DNA of 14,332 nucleotides from Verrucomicrobiales bacterium (lineage in GTDB: Bacteria > Verrucomicrobiota > Verrucomicrobiia > Verrucomicrobiales > DEV007): NCBI GenBank assembly GCA_002696885.1, contig NZSO01000090.1, positions 933 to 15,264 of the forward strand. Reading direction: 5' to 3'. This document shows, piece after piece, positions 1-7,983 of the stretch. The translations under genes were made by a program, and so were the position numbers. The stretch's first letter is position 1. Each line of letters begins with the position of its first letter. Under the pieces are notes generated by a model. It worked only from the letters and a program-made list of their open reading frames with translations. It had not been told where the DNA came from and searched no databases.

Positions 1-23
1 AATATGGGTAAATAGGAGCCAAC

Positions 24-716
24 ATGACAACAATTGATCCAAATAGCGCTCAGGCTGCACTTTTTGAGAAACTAGGTTTGACGAAGCAAAGTGACATTCA
101 AAAAGCTAATAGCGAAAAGTTAGGTCAAAAAGACTTTCTGAAGTTAATGACGACACAGCTTCAAAATCAAGATCCTTTTGCGCCTATGGACAATGGTGAT
201 TTCATTGCCCAGATGGCACAGTTTTCCACTGTCACTGGAATTGAAGAAATGAATAATTCTATTGGAAAGCTTGTAGAAGAGTTCGATCAGGCTAGAATTG
301 CCACTGCATCTAATCTACTTGGGCATTCTGTACTGGTGCCTGGAAATATTGGTCGCGTGGACGAAAGTGGGGAGCTCCATGGAGTACTTGATTTGCCTGA
401 AGCCACAATTAAAACAGAACTAATTTACAGAGATGCCGCTACCAATGCTGAACTCTTCAGAGATGATTTAGGACCAAAGGCCGCTGGGCTAGTAGGTTTT
501 AAATGGGATAATATTCCCGATGAGGTAATGCAAAATAGCGAGAAGATTAAAATAGAAGCCATTATTGATAGCGGCAATGGACCCGAACAACTGAGCCCAT
601 CAATATATTCTAAAGTAATTTCTGCATCTGTGGGCACTGGGGCGACAAAACAGGTACTTTTAAACGTCGAAGACTATGGGGATTTGGATGTGTCATCAGC
701 AGTTAATTTTAGATAA
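24..716 (+). CDS. flgD: FlgD, flagellar hook-assembly scaffold (hook cap) protein
   Basis: FlgD caps the growing hook and is needed for FlgE subunits to polymerise; it is replaced by FlgK when the hook is complete. The protein has 230 residues, normal for the family. The conserved N-terminal block is clear at about residues 35-80: a QKDFLKLMTTQLQNQDP stretch followed by MDNGDFIAQMAQFS and GIEEMN. The C-terminal half (about 95-225) fits the usual FlgD beta domain, with an LG-x-x-V start and an FKWD element in the middle. The ATG is preceded by AGGAG at 14-18 with 5-base spacing. The 23 bases upstream hold only this ribosome-binding site and the tail of whatever gene precedes it. It is separated from flgE by 85 bases containing a sigma-54 promoter, so flgD is probably transcribed from further upstream. 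Confidence 0.96.
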   Translation: MTTIDPNSAQAALFEKLGLTKQSDIQKANSEKLGQKDFLKLMTTQLQNQDPFAPMDNGDFIAQMAQFSTVTGIEEMNNSIGKLVEEFDQARIATASNLLGHSVLVPGNIGRVDESGELHGVLDLPEATIKTELIYRDAATNAELFRDDLGPKAAGLVGFKWDNIPDEVMQNSEKIKIEAIIDSGNGPEQLSPSIYSKVISASVGTGATKQVLLNVEDYGDLDVSSAVNFR

Positions 717-744
717 AAGCTACGAGATTAATCCAGATTTTAAT

Positions 745-762
745 TTGGCACGAAATTTGCTC
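745..762 (+). promoter_or_regulatory. Sigma-54 (RpoN) promoter upstream of flgE
   Basis: The sequence TTGGCACGAAATTTGCTC matches the sigma-54 consensus (TGGCAC, five bases, TTGC): TGGCAC at 746-751 and TTGC at 757-760. The invariant GG and GC are 12 bases apart, as required. Transcription would start near 772, leaving about 30 bases of leader with AGGAG at 791-795 before the flgE ATG. Sigma-54 control of hook-class genes is established in Caulobacter, Vibrio and Pseudomonas. Such promoters need an enhancer-binding activator (FlbD or FlrC type); I could not identify its binding site. The match and its position between genes make this a strong call, but it is untested. Confidence 0.85.
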
Positions 763-801
763 GATAATAACAAAATTATTCTTACTCAATAGGAGTTATA
801 A

Positions 802-3800
802 ATGTCATTTTTTACTGCACTAACTGGTCTGAAGGGTGCTCAAACTGAGATCGCCACTACTTCAAATAATATATCAAATGTTGGTTCAACGGGTTTTAAA
901 AAGAGTAGGGCTGAGTTTGGAGATATTTTCAGTACAACTCCATTGCAGACGAATACTATAGGTACCGGTGCGGGTACTAGATCGATTACGCAGCAATTTT
1001 CTCAAGGGAACATTGTTCAATCAACTAATACATTGGACATGGCCATTTCTGGTGAAGGTTTCTTTGCTCTAAAGACGGGCGGAAATGCTGGTCAAATAGT
1101 TTATACAAGAAATGGGTCTTTCGACGTAAATGATGCAGGTTATATTGTCGATAGCAACGGTCAATTTCTTATGGGTTATCCTGTTGACTCTGACGGAGCA
1201 GTTGCGGACACAACCCTTGAAAGTGCAAACAAGCTCCAGTTGCAATCCGAATATGGGGATCCAAAAGAAACCAACTTTATTAGCATGGGAGTAAACCTAC
1301 CAGCCGATGCGGCAATTATCCCAAGTTCCGTTAGTTTTGATCCAGATAATGCAGAAACATACTCTGCATCGTCATCTGTTACAATATTTGATAATATGGG
1401 TAACCCAAAATCTGCAACGGTTTATTATTTCAAGACACAAGATCCTTCAAACGATGATGCAACATTCAAATTTGATACAAAAATGTTTGTAGATGGGGAG
1501 GAAATCAAGCCAACATTAACGCGTGCTACTGATACTTCTGGTAATTTTCAGTTTATTGATAAATTTGGTCAACTGACGTCAACACCGAACGATCCTGCTT
1601 ATATTTTGGAGGGGAAAGGATCTCCGTTATATCGGCTTGATGATTTAGGTGCAGCTGTCGATTCTACCCCTGCGATCCTATCCGGATTGGATGTCACTTC
1701 GCATTTAGGTGACGGTAAAACAATAGAGATAGTGACAGACCCTCTTGAGTTTGAACGAACAGTTGAATATCAAAATTTGCAGGATACCGAGCCTACCGAT
1801 GGAAGCCCTTTTTGGGGAAAAGATTTCTTACTGGTTGACGTAGATGAAAGTGGGCCTGTTTCTATTGATATTCCCCCTGGTACGTATTCAGGAGCGGAGC
1901 TAGCTGCCGAGGTTGAAAATGCATTACGCAATGCGTTTGGTGATGATAAAAAAATACAGCTTACTGACGATGTTGATGAGAAATTTACAATTGATCTAAA
2001 AAAGAATGCGGGGGATGGCAAGTCAACTGGTCTCTCCAATGCTATAGAAATCAATTTGCATTCAGCATCGTACGCCCAGAGTGATGTTCCAACCATCAAA
2101 GAGGGTTTGGAGATGGACGATTTCCTTACTCATGCTCAAATCTTGATGACTGATGGACTTAATTCTTACGCCCAAAGTGGCACTGGAATTGATGCCACTT
2201 TAGCAGATGAATTAGGCATAGATGGTCGTATGTTTAAGAAGACAATTAGTACTTTACCAATGACTGAGGTTCCAGCAGTTGGGGGGGTAACAACCGAATT
2301 TGACGTAATAAATGTCAACCACTTAAACGAGGACATAGATGCTTCCGCAGTAGAACGTTACGTAGCATATTCGAATATAAATAACATCCCTGAAGTAAAA
2401 GCGTACGATGGGAAAACCAAATCTGCAGATGCTGGAAGCACTGGTTTAGTATTTGGTACAGATGGAAGTGGCTATTTGACTATCACTCTAAATAATGACG
2501 TACTTCCAACATCTCCCGAGGCTTTTAGGTTTCAACAAGTAGACGTAGGCGCGGATGATGCTCAAACTGAGTTCATTGATGAAATTGGAACTGATGAAAT
2601 TTCTGTAAGAGACGAAGCAAGGGGAACGACAACCACGGTTTTTACACTTGATTTCAAGCCCGTTACAGTGAATACTTCTGACCCGCTAAATAATAGTCAA
2701 GATCCGATTACAATCTTAGCTAAACCATCTGATCATATAGTGGCATTTTTTCAAGATACCGATGGATTGGTTGAGGGTGTTAAAGACGTGTCTTATTCCA
2801 ACAAAATTGTAATTCAAGAGATACAGAACTCTGCCAAAAGAACAAGTGCTGCAGGTACTGCAACTGCGACATCCAACGCAGCCGGAAATGCACTAGCTAT
2901 CGCATCAGCTGATAGCACAGATTTAGCACAGTACAAATTGGATGCCGTGACAGAGACCGTGAATTGGGTAGACGAGCGCAGTCCATCTTTTAAAATTGGA
3001 TATGATGAAACCAATCAGAGATTAACATTTGACACGGTAAATGGGGATTTAGGAAAAGGAACGGGTGTAGGGTTTGACGCCTTTACAGTTTACAGCCCGA
3101 CTTTGACTAGTGGTACTAATGGACTGGGCATTCCTCCTTTCGGAGAATCAATTGAAGTAAGTTTGACAACAGATGACTTAATATTTGGAAGCCCATTCTT
3201 AGCAGATGGACCAGATGTACGGAGTGATAATAAACGCTACGGTATGAAAGTTGAGTTTGATCCAGTTTCTAATAATTTTAACTTCAAAAGTGGGACAACA
3301 GGTGAGGCTCTTACTGCGAATGAGGTCGTTGGTGTTAGCAGCGCTCAATCTGAATCAAGTATTGCCGTGGGTCGCTATAATCTGACGGAAACCGGTGCTC
3401 GTGATACTACAGATGATGGTACATATTCTTATAATAAAATAGGTAGTGGAACAAATAATGTTATGGGTATCCCAAGGGAAGGTGTTGAAGGTTATGTAGA
3501 CCCGACTGGACTTGTATCAACACCTGCAGTTGCTGAAGGCGCTGAGGCTCTTGTGGATATGACCAAGCCTTTTCCTATTTCATCTATAGCTAGTGAAAAT
3601 CTATTTACAGTCGTAAGCGATGGTGTGAGTGGCTTAATTACGATACCAGAAGGTAATTATAGAGGGTCCACATTAGCGGCAGCGCTTGAAAGCCGTATAA
3701 ATCAGATGGTTAACCCAGTGTCTGGCGAAGCTGTAGGTGGAGTTCAGGTGGTATATGATGAAGTTAAGAACAACTTAACATTTACAACTGCAACAACAGG

Positions 3801-4536
3801 TGAAGGTTCAGTAATTAGTGTAAATGGAGCTATTCGCTTTGGATTAAATGATGTCCCATTGGGTCTTGGTGATGAATCGCAAGTTAGAACGCCAGTTCAA
3901 GCACAGGATGAATTGGGCAGGCCTTTGTTTATTTCTCCTACAGGTGAAGTAACAACTAATAATCAAGATTTTGTTGATAATATGGTACAAGATTTTTATC
4001 CACTGTATCTTGATGATGGCGAATTAACTTTTGGTTTAAATGGCGAAATAGTAAGTCCTATAACAGCTGTTCAGTATACTGGATTTCCGAATAAGGAGCT
4101 TACGTTAGATTTCTCCGATGCAACGTCTTTCGATCAACCGTTTGCCGCAACCAATGTCACTCAAGATGGATATACCAAAGGGCGATTGACTAATCTTGAT
4201 ATTGATAACTACGGAAATGTTCAAGCGGGTTACTCAAATGGTCAAAGTGTTGTGCTTGGGAAAATAATAGTTGCCAGTTTTGCTAATCAAAGTGGATTGA
4301 AACAAATAGGAAATTCAACTTTCATTCAAACAGCTGCAAGTGGAGAGCCGGAATTAGGGCAGGCGGCAGAGGATGGGTTTGGTCAAATTCTTTCTGGTTC
4401 TTTGGAGCGGTCTAATGTTGATATAACTGAGGAGTTGGTAAATTTAATCACCTCTCAGAGAAATTATCAGGCTGCTGCTAAAGCTCTTGAAACATCTACA
4501 AGTATGACACAGACTATAATAAATATTAGAAACTAG
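802..4536 (+). CDS. flgE: FlgE, flagellar hook protein, greatly enlarged
   Basis: FlgE polymerises into the hook, the flexible joint between rod and filament. The N terminus has the rod/hook motif (SNNISNVGSTGFKKSR, about residues 21-36), then a hook D2-type element (TIFDNMGNPKSATVYYFK, about 194-211). The C terminus resumes near residue 1070 and carries the standard YSNGQ, GLKQIGN and SNVDITEEL elements and a terminal QRNYQAAAK helix. Most FlgE proteins have about 400-600 residues; this has 1244, so about 850 residues are inserted in the surface-exposed middle. The insert contains loosely repeated beta-rich pieces, including two IP-x-G-x-Y / LA elements (near 357 and 948) and several YD-x-x-x-x-x-LTF pieces followed by a GTN-x-LGIP-like turn (near 733-780, 815-893, 981-1024). 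I found no cysteine. The frame is open throughout with no sign of a frameshift. The start has AGGAG at 791-795. Confidence 0.95.
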   Translation: MSFFTALTGLKGAQTEIATTSNNISNVGSTGFKKSRAEFGDIFSTTPLQTNTIGTGAGTRSITQQFSQGNIVQSTNTLDMAISGEGFFALKTGGNAGQIVYTRNGSFDVNDAGYIVDSNGQFLMGYPVDSDGAVADTTLESANKLQLQSEYGDPKETNFISMGVNLPADAAIIPSSVSFDPDNAETYSASSSVTIFDNMGNPKSATVYYFKTQDPSNDDATFKFDTKMFVDGEEIKPTLTRATDTSGNFQFIDKFGQLTSTPNDPAYILEGKGSPLYRLDDLGAAVDSTPAILSGLDVTSHLGDGKTIEIVTDPLEFERTVEYQNLQDTEPTDGSPFWGKDFLLVDVDESGPVSIDIPPGTYSGAELAAEVENALRNAFGDDKKIQLTDDVDEKFTIDLKKNAGDGKSTGLSNAIEINLHSASYAQSDVPTIKEGLEMDDFLTHAQILMTDGLNSYAQSGTGIDATLADELGIDGRMFKKTISTLPMTEVPAVGGVTTEFDVINVNHLNEDIDASAVERYVAYSNINNIPEVKAYDGKTKSADAGSTGLVFGTDGSGYLTITLNNDVLPTSPEAFRFQQVDVGADDAQTEFIDEIGTDEISVRDEARGTTTTVFTLDFKPVTVNTSDPLNNSQDPITILAKPSDHIVAFFQDTDGLVEGVKDVSYSNKIVIQEIQNSAKRTSAAGTATATSNAAGNALAIASADSTDLAQYKLDAVTETVNWVDERSPSFKIGYDETNQRLTFDTVNGDLGKGTGVGFDAFTVYSPTLTSGTNGLGIPPFGESIEVSLTTDDLIFGSPFLADGPDVRSDNKRYGMKVEFDPVSNNFNFKSGTTGEALTANEVVGVSSAQSESSIAVGRYNLTETGARDTTDDGTYSYNKIGSGTNNVMGIPREGVEGYVDPTGLVSTPAVAEGAEALVDMTKPFPISSIASENLFTVVSDGVSGLITIPEGNYRGSTLAAALESRINQMVNPVSGEAVGGVQVVYDEVKNNLTFTTATTGEGSVISVNGAIRFGLNDVPLGLGDESQVRTPVQAQDELGRPLFISPTGEVTTNNQDFVDNMVQDFYPLYLDDGELTFGLNGEIVSPITAVQYTGFPNKELTLDFSDATSFDQPFAATNVTQDGYTKGRLTNLDIDNYGNVQAGYSNGQSVVLGKIIVASFANQSGLKQIGNSTFIQTAASGEPELGQAAEDGFGQILSGSLERSNVDITEELVNLITSQRNYQAAAKALETSTSMTQTIINIRN
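1825..2007 (+). repeat. FlgE insert, IP-x-G-x-Y module, copy 1
   Basis: This codes for FlgE residues about 342-402. It holds a strand ending in a DxxxxGPVSIDIPPGTY turn, then a SGAELAAEVENALRN helix and a beta strand (EKFTIDL). The same order (D-x-x-x-x-G, I-x-IP-x-G-x-Y, x-LAA-x-x-E, N, then a beta strand) recurs at 3601-3810. The resemblance is at protein level and divergent, and it is not obvious in the DNA. It resembles the strand-helix modules of hook and junction protein outer domains. Confidence 0.5.
3601..3810 (+). repeat. FlgE insert, IP-x-G-x-Y module, copy 2
   Basis: This codes for FlgE residues about 934-1003. It has VSDGVSGLITIPEGNY followed by RGSTLAAALESRINQ and then YDEVKNNLTFTTATTG. 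It parallels the copy at 1825-2007, with the same turn, helix and strand order. The spacing between the helix and the last strand is longer here because of an additional PVSGEAVGG loop. It is probably an old internal duplication or repeated use of one fold. Confidence 0.5.
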
Positions 4537-4560
4537 TTTGTTAGTGAAGATTTATAGAGA

Positions 4561-5316
4561 ATGGATAGACTAGCTCAAACAGCTCTTAGTGCTATTAGGC
4601 AGATGCAAGATCTGAAATACGATCTTGCTCATAACCTAGCCAATGTTAATGTTCCAGGATTTAGACGTGATCTGCCAAATGAAGGTAACGCTGGTTTTTT
4701 AGAAACTCTAAACCAGAAAAGTGCAAAAGTTCTTCCGTTGGAGACTGATACACGCTTCTTTTCAAGCGAAATGGGTCGACTAGAAAATACGGGTTTAGAA
4801 ACTGACGTAGCTGTTCTTAATGATGGCTATTTCTACATACAGCCACCAAATGGACAGATAGCCTTATCGAGGCGCGGTGACTTCTCGGTAGATGCTCTGA
4901 ACCAGTTAGTAAATGGTGTTGGGGATTTAGTTTTATCAGACGGCTTGGCACCTATTGTATTACCACCATTTACTAATATAAGTATCACCGATATTGGCGA
5001 GGTCTTAGTTCAACAGCCAGGAGCACCTATTGGAGAGTTGACAAGTGCAGGCTTTATCGGCTCCACAACCAGTGAGCTTGATCAGCTTACTAAAAGTTTA
5101 GACGGTAATATAAGAAAATCTGATGGTACTGTCCCAAATCCGGATCAAACAGGGAAATTTGGCCAAGGTTTTTTAGAGGCTTCTAATGTGAATACTATTG
5201 AAGAACTCGTGAGAAATATCGATATGCAACGGCAATTTGAAATTAATGTTAAGCTCATTAAAAAAGCAAGTGACTTGGACAGTGCCAGTACAAAATTAAT
5301 GAACCTTCCTACCTAG
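4561..5316 (+). CDS. flgF: FlgF, proximal rod protein
   Basis: FlgF is a structural subunit of the flagellar rod, exported through the flagellar type III system and assembled in the periplasm. At 251 residues it has normal length. The N terminus MDRLAQTALSAIRQMQ followed by HNLANVNVPGFRRDL is the typical FlgF version of the rod motif (NLANV-x-x-PGFR rather than the T-GFK of FlgE and FlgG). The C terminus carries GFLEASNVNTIEELVRNID and QRQFEINVKLIKKA, the terminal coiled-coil signature in its FlgF form (QRQFE rather than QRAYE). The first ATG gives the family's usual MDR start, although the ribosome-binding site is poor: only AGAGA abutting the ATG and GTGAAG at 4544-4549. It lies 24 bases after flgE, so it may be translated partly by coupling. 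Confidence 0.93.
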   Translation: MDRLAQTALSAIRQMQDLKYDLAHNLANVNVPGFRRDLPNEGNAGFLETLNQKSAKVLPLETDTRFFSSEMGRLENTGLETDVAVLNDGYFYIQPPNGQIALSRRGDFSVDALNQLVNGVGDLVLSDGLAPIVLPPFTNISITDIGEVLVQQPGAPIGELTSAGFIGSTTSELDQLTKSLDGNIRKSDGTVPNPDQTGKFGQGFLEASNVNTIEELVRNIDMQRQFEINVKLIKKASDLDSASTKLMNLPT

Positions 5317-5325
5317 ATTACTAAC

Positions 5326-5343
5326 TTGGCATAACTTTTGCTC
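5326..5343 (+). promoter_or_regulatory. Sigma-54 (RpoN) promoter upstream of flgG
   Basis: TTGGCATAACTTTTGCTC has TGGCAT at 5327-5332 and TTGC at 5338-5341, with GG and GC in the required 12-base register. It is identical at 14 of 18 positions to the site upstream of flgE (745-762), including the flanking TT and CTC. The predicted start is near 5353, about 20 bases before the flgG ATG, with GAGGG at 5361-5365 as ribosome-binding site. It lies wholly in the 56-base flgF-flgG gap. It would let flgG-H-I-J-K-L be transcribed independently of flgE-F. Confidence 0.8.
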
Positions 5344-5372
5344 TATTTTAATAAATCTTAGAGGGCAATAAA

Positions 5373-6161
5373 ATGTCAACATCAGCAATGCACGTCGCAA
5401 AAACTGGTCTAACTGCACAGCAGTATAAGATGCAGGTAATTGCAAATAATCTCGCAAACGTAAATACAACTGGGTTTAAAAGGGACCGAGCAAATTTTGA
5501 GTCCTTATTTTATCAAATAGTAAAGAACGCTGGATCCCAAACTGCCGATAACACTGCCTTAACTTCTCCTCTGGCTGTCGGTACTGGAGTTAAAGTTGTA
5601 AGTACCCAAAAGCTTTTTACTCAAGGTGGTTTGGTAAGCACAGATAATTCTTTAGATTTGGCTATTGATGGTTCGGGTTTCTTCCAGGCGCTTCTGCCTG
5701 ATGGGCGAGTTGGCTATACGAGAGCTGGTGTTTTGTCTCGAAATGCCGAGGGCCTACTTACAACTTCCAGTGGATATGTTGTCCAACCTCAAATAACTAT
5801 TCCTAACGATGCGACTGGAATAAATATTTCAAATAGTGGGATCGTAAGTGTTACTGTGCCAGGTAATGATTTCGGTCAAGAAGTTGGTCAAATATCGCTT
5901 GTAAATTTCAGCAACCCAAGAGGTCTAACTCCTATTGGTGAAAATTTTCTTGTTGAGTCATCAGAAAGTGGACAGCCTCAGGCTGGTGCACCATTAGACG
6001 GTGGATTTGGAAAAGTCTTGCAAGGCTATGTTGAAAGCTCAAATGTTAATGTGGTGCAACAACTGGTTGATATGATTGAAACTCAGCGAGCTTATGAGGT
6101 GAGTTCAAAATCAATTACAGCTGTAGATGAAATGATGCAATTTATTGGCCGAAATCTGTAG
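5373..6161 (+). CDS. flgG: FlgG, distal rod protein
   Basis: FlgG forms the distal rod, the drive shaft that passes through the P and L rings. Its 262 residues are the standard length, with no insert, unlike FlgE and FlgK here. The N terminus has the rod motif NNLANVNTTGFKRDRANFESLFYQ. The middle has TQKLFTQGGLVSTDNSLDLAIDGSGFF and a GYTRAG element, and the C terminus has QGYVESSNVNVVQQLVDMIE with TQRAYEVSSKSI. These are canonical FlgG signatures. The start has GAGGG seven bases upstream of the ATG and is preceded by its own sigma-54 promoter. flgH follows after 7 bases; there is no flgA between them, as in the enteric gene order and unlike many alphaproteobacteria (flgF-flgG-flgA-flgH). Confidence 0.97.
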   Translation: MSTSAMHVAKTGLTAQQYKMQVIANNLANVNTTGFKRDRANFESLFYQIVKNAGSQTADNTALTSPLAVGTGVKVVSTQKLFTQGGLVSTDNSLDLAIDGSGFFQALLPDGRVGYTRAGVLSRNAEGLLTTSSGYVVQPQITIPNDATGINISNSGIVSVTVPGNDFGQEVGQISLVNFSNPRGLTPIGENFLVESSESGQPQAGAPLDGGFGKVLQGYVESSNVNVVQQLVDMIETQRAYEVSSKSITAVDEMMQFIGRNL

Positions 6162-6168
6162 GTAAAAT

Positions 6169-6843
6169 ATGAATAAATCTGTCCTAACCACCTTCTTATT
6201 ATTAACCGCGTGCGGGCCATATGTAGAAGATCGACTGAGTGAGAACTTCGAGCCAATTTACTTGGCTCCAGAAGATAACGAGCAAGTAGAGTCGGACTAT
6301 GGCGCAATTTACAAACCGAACCAAAGTGGCTTGTTTGCAATGGAAAGTAGGGCACATAGAGTTGGGGATATTTTAACCGTATCTTTCACCGAAAGTTTTC
6401 AGGCGACAAAATCTCAGAATGCCGCGAGTTCGAAGTCAAGCGATTCAAAAGTTACATTACCAAATATTTTAGAGAACCTGGCAGGTCCTGATTTAGTCCC
6501 AGAGTCCGCAGACTTGTCTGCAGGGACTGAACAATCTTTCACCGGTTCTGGATCTAGTAATCAGTCTAATTCACTAAGTGGTCTAATTTCAGTGCATGTT
6601 GTTAGGGTATTTGGAAATGGAAACCTCGAAATTTTGGGGCAAAAAAAGCTTACATTGAATAATGGTGATGAATATATACGTGTATCAGGAATTGTTAGGC
6701 CACGTGATATTTCTTCTGATAATGTAGTGCCGTCGGACAGAATAGCGAATGCTGACATAGACTACATTGGCGCAGGTGATACAGCGATTTCAGGAAAAAA
6801 GGGTTGGTACTCGAAACTTCTTGAAACCGTGTCTCCAATTTAG
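6169..6843 (+). CDS. flgH: FlgH, flagellar L-ring lipoprotein
   Basis: FlgH forms the outer-membrane L ring around the distal rod. The protein has 224 residues, typical of the family. It begins with a very short lipoprotein signal peptide (MNKSVLTTFLLLTAC) whose lipobox LTAC places the acylated cysteine at residue 15; I see no other cysteine. The family elements follow in order: HRVGDILTVSFTE (about 63-75), FTGSGSSNQSNSLSG (about 124-138), GNGNLEILGQKK, and the diagnostic IRVSGIVRPRDISSDNVVPS with IANADIDYIGAGD and a GW near the end. The ATG follows the flgG stop by 7 bases with only a weak AGGT-like ribosome-binding site, suggesting translational coupling. The presence of an L ring supports a Gram-negative diderm cell. 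Confidence 0.95.
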   Translation: MNKSVLTTFLLLTACGPYVEDRLSENFEPIYLAPEDNEQVESDYGAIYKPNQSGLFAMESRAHRVGDILTVSFTESFQATKSQNAASSKSSDSKVTLPNILENLAGPDLVPESADLSAGTEQSFTGSGSSNQSNSLSGLISVHVVRVFGNGNLEILGQKKLTLNNGDEYIRVSGIVRPRDISSDNVVPSDRIANADIDYIGAGDTAISGKKGWYSKLLETVSPI

Positions 6844-6852
6844 GAGTAGCTT

Positions 6853-7974
6853 ATGACGTTTTTAAGATCCCTAATATACTTTTTAGTCGTAAATTTAATA
6901 CTGCTTCCGCCTGCATTTTCTGACAGACTAAAAGACTTAACATCTCTCGCTGGAGTTAGATCTAATCAACTAGTCGGTTACGGTATTGTTGTGGGTTTGG
7001 CGGGCACTGGAGATGGTAATACAGGAATTACTTTGCAGTCTATGCAGTCATTGGTTTCGCGATTTGGGGTAACTTCAGAGATTGAGGGTTTAAATGGTGA
7101 TAATTCGGCTGCAGTTATGATTACGGCCGATTTGCCGCCCTTCACAAAACCAGGCCAGGCAATTGACGTTACTGTGTCAACCATCGGTGGAGCTGAGTCT
7201 CTTAAAGGTGGAACTTTGTTAATGTCACCGCTTCTGGGAGCAGACGGAGAAACATACGCAATTGCGCAAGGTAATGTCGTAGTTGGTGGCTTAGGTGTCA
7301 CGGGCGCAGATAACACCTCTCTTACGGTCAATATTCCTACAGTTGGACGAATTCCTAGAGGTGCATCAGTCGAACGAATTGTGCCGACTGAGTTTTTGAA
7401 CACTGACTTTGTAATTTTGAACCTACACCGTGGAGATTTTTCAACAGCCAATAACGTTGCAGAGGCAATAAACCGCAATTTTGGGGCGGATACTGCCGTG
7501 CCTTTAGATACTAACAGTATTAAGGTCAGGGCACCATCTGATCCAGGACAAAAAGTATCTTTCGTATCGTTGTTGGAAAATCTAGAAGTTGAGAGAAGTG
7601 AACCACCAGCAAAAATAATAATAAATGCGCGTTCTGGCACACTCGTAATAAGTGGAAATGTTAAAGTAACCCCTGCCGCTGTGTCACATGGAACTTTATC
7701 TGTGCGCGTCACAGAAGATCAGAATATAGAGGGTGGTGACGCCGTTGCAATCGGGGATGGTGCACAAGCAAATGCAGCAGCGGTTGCGGTGCCGGATACG
7801 GAGATTGATGTGCAAGAGGATGTTGCTAAAGCGTTCTTATTCGATGCCGGAGTGTCGCTGAGTGAATTGGTAGATGCTATAAATGCTGTTGGAGCAACCC
7901 CATCTGATTTAGTTGCTATTTTAGAGGCGCTCAGAGAGGCCGGAGCTTTAAATGCAGAGCTAATCGTAATTTGA
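6853..7974 (+). CDS. flgI: FlgI, flagellar P-ring protein
   Basis: FlgI assembles in the periplasm into the P ring, the peptidoglycan-level bushing of the rod. It has 373 residues, the usual length. Residues 1-23 form a Sec signal peptide with a hydrophobic core and probable cleavage after A-F-S. The mature protein starts DRLKDLTSLAGVRSNQLVGYG, followed by VVGLAGTGDG, the family hallmark. Further FlgI blocks are MITADLPPFTKPGQAIDVTV, SLKGGTLLMSPL, AQGNVVVGG and the C-terminal VSLSELVDAINAVGATPSDL with ALREAGAL. The ribosome-binding site AGGAG at 6842-6846 overlaps the flgH stop codon, a sign of coupled translation. Its FlgA chaperone is not encoded in this window. Confidence 0.97.
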   Translation: MTFLRSLIYFLVVNLILLPPAFSDRLKDLTSLAGVRSNQLVGYGIVVGLAGTGDGNTGITLQSMQSLVSRFGVTSEIEGLNGDNSAAVMITADLPPFTKPGQAIDVTVSTIGGAESLKGGTLLMSPLLGADGETYAIAQGNVVVGGLGVTGADNTSLTVNIPTVGRIPRGASVERIVPTEFLNTDFVILNLHRGDFSTANNVAEAINRNFGADTAVPLDTNSIKVRAPSDPGQKVSFVSLLENLEVERSEPPAKIIINARSGTLVISGNVKVTPAAVSHGTLSVRVTEDQNIEGGDAVAIGDGAQANAAAVAVPDTEIDVQEDVAKAFLFDAGVSLSELVDAINAVGATPSDLVAILEALREAGALNAELIVI

Positions 7975-7983
7975 GGTCTTAGT

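Noticed and set aside
1..23. Possible tail of an upstream gene
   Set aside because: In-frame stops occur at 9-11 and 13-15 in two frames, so the frame of the preceding gene cannot be decided from so few bases. No product can be named.
766..780. AATAA / TTATT hairpin just downstream of the flgE promoter
   Set aside because: The stem has only five A-T pairs and no U tract, too weak for a terminator. It falls at the predicted transcription start and is simply AT-rich leader.
2174..2201. Perfect 9-base inverted repeat AAAGTGGCA / TGCCACTTT with a 10-base loop, containing a sigma-54-like TGGCAC-N5-TTGA
   Set aside because: It is inside flgE coding sequence, has A instead of C at the essential -12 position, and has no U tract. 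An inverted repeat of this size is expected about once by chance in a window of this length.
6978..7712. A 244-codon open frame on the minus strand
   Set aside because: It lies entirely opposite flgI, whose protein is fully conserved; the minus-strand product has no recognisable motif and no ribosome-binding site context. It is a shadow frame.
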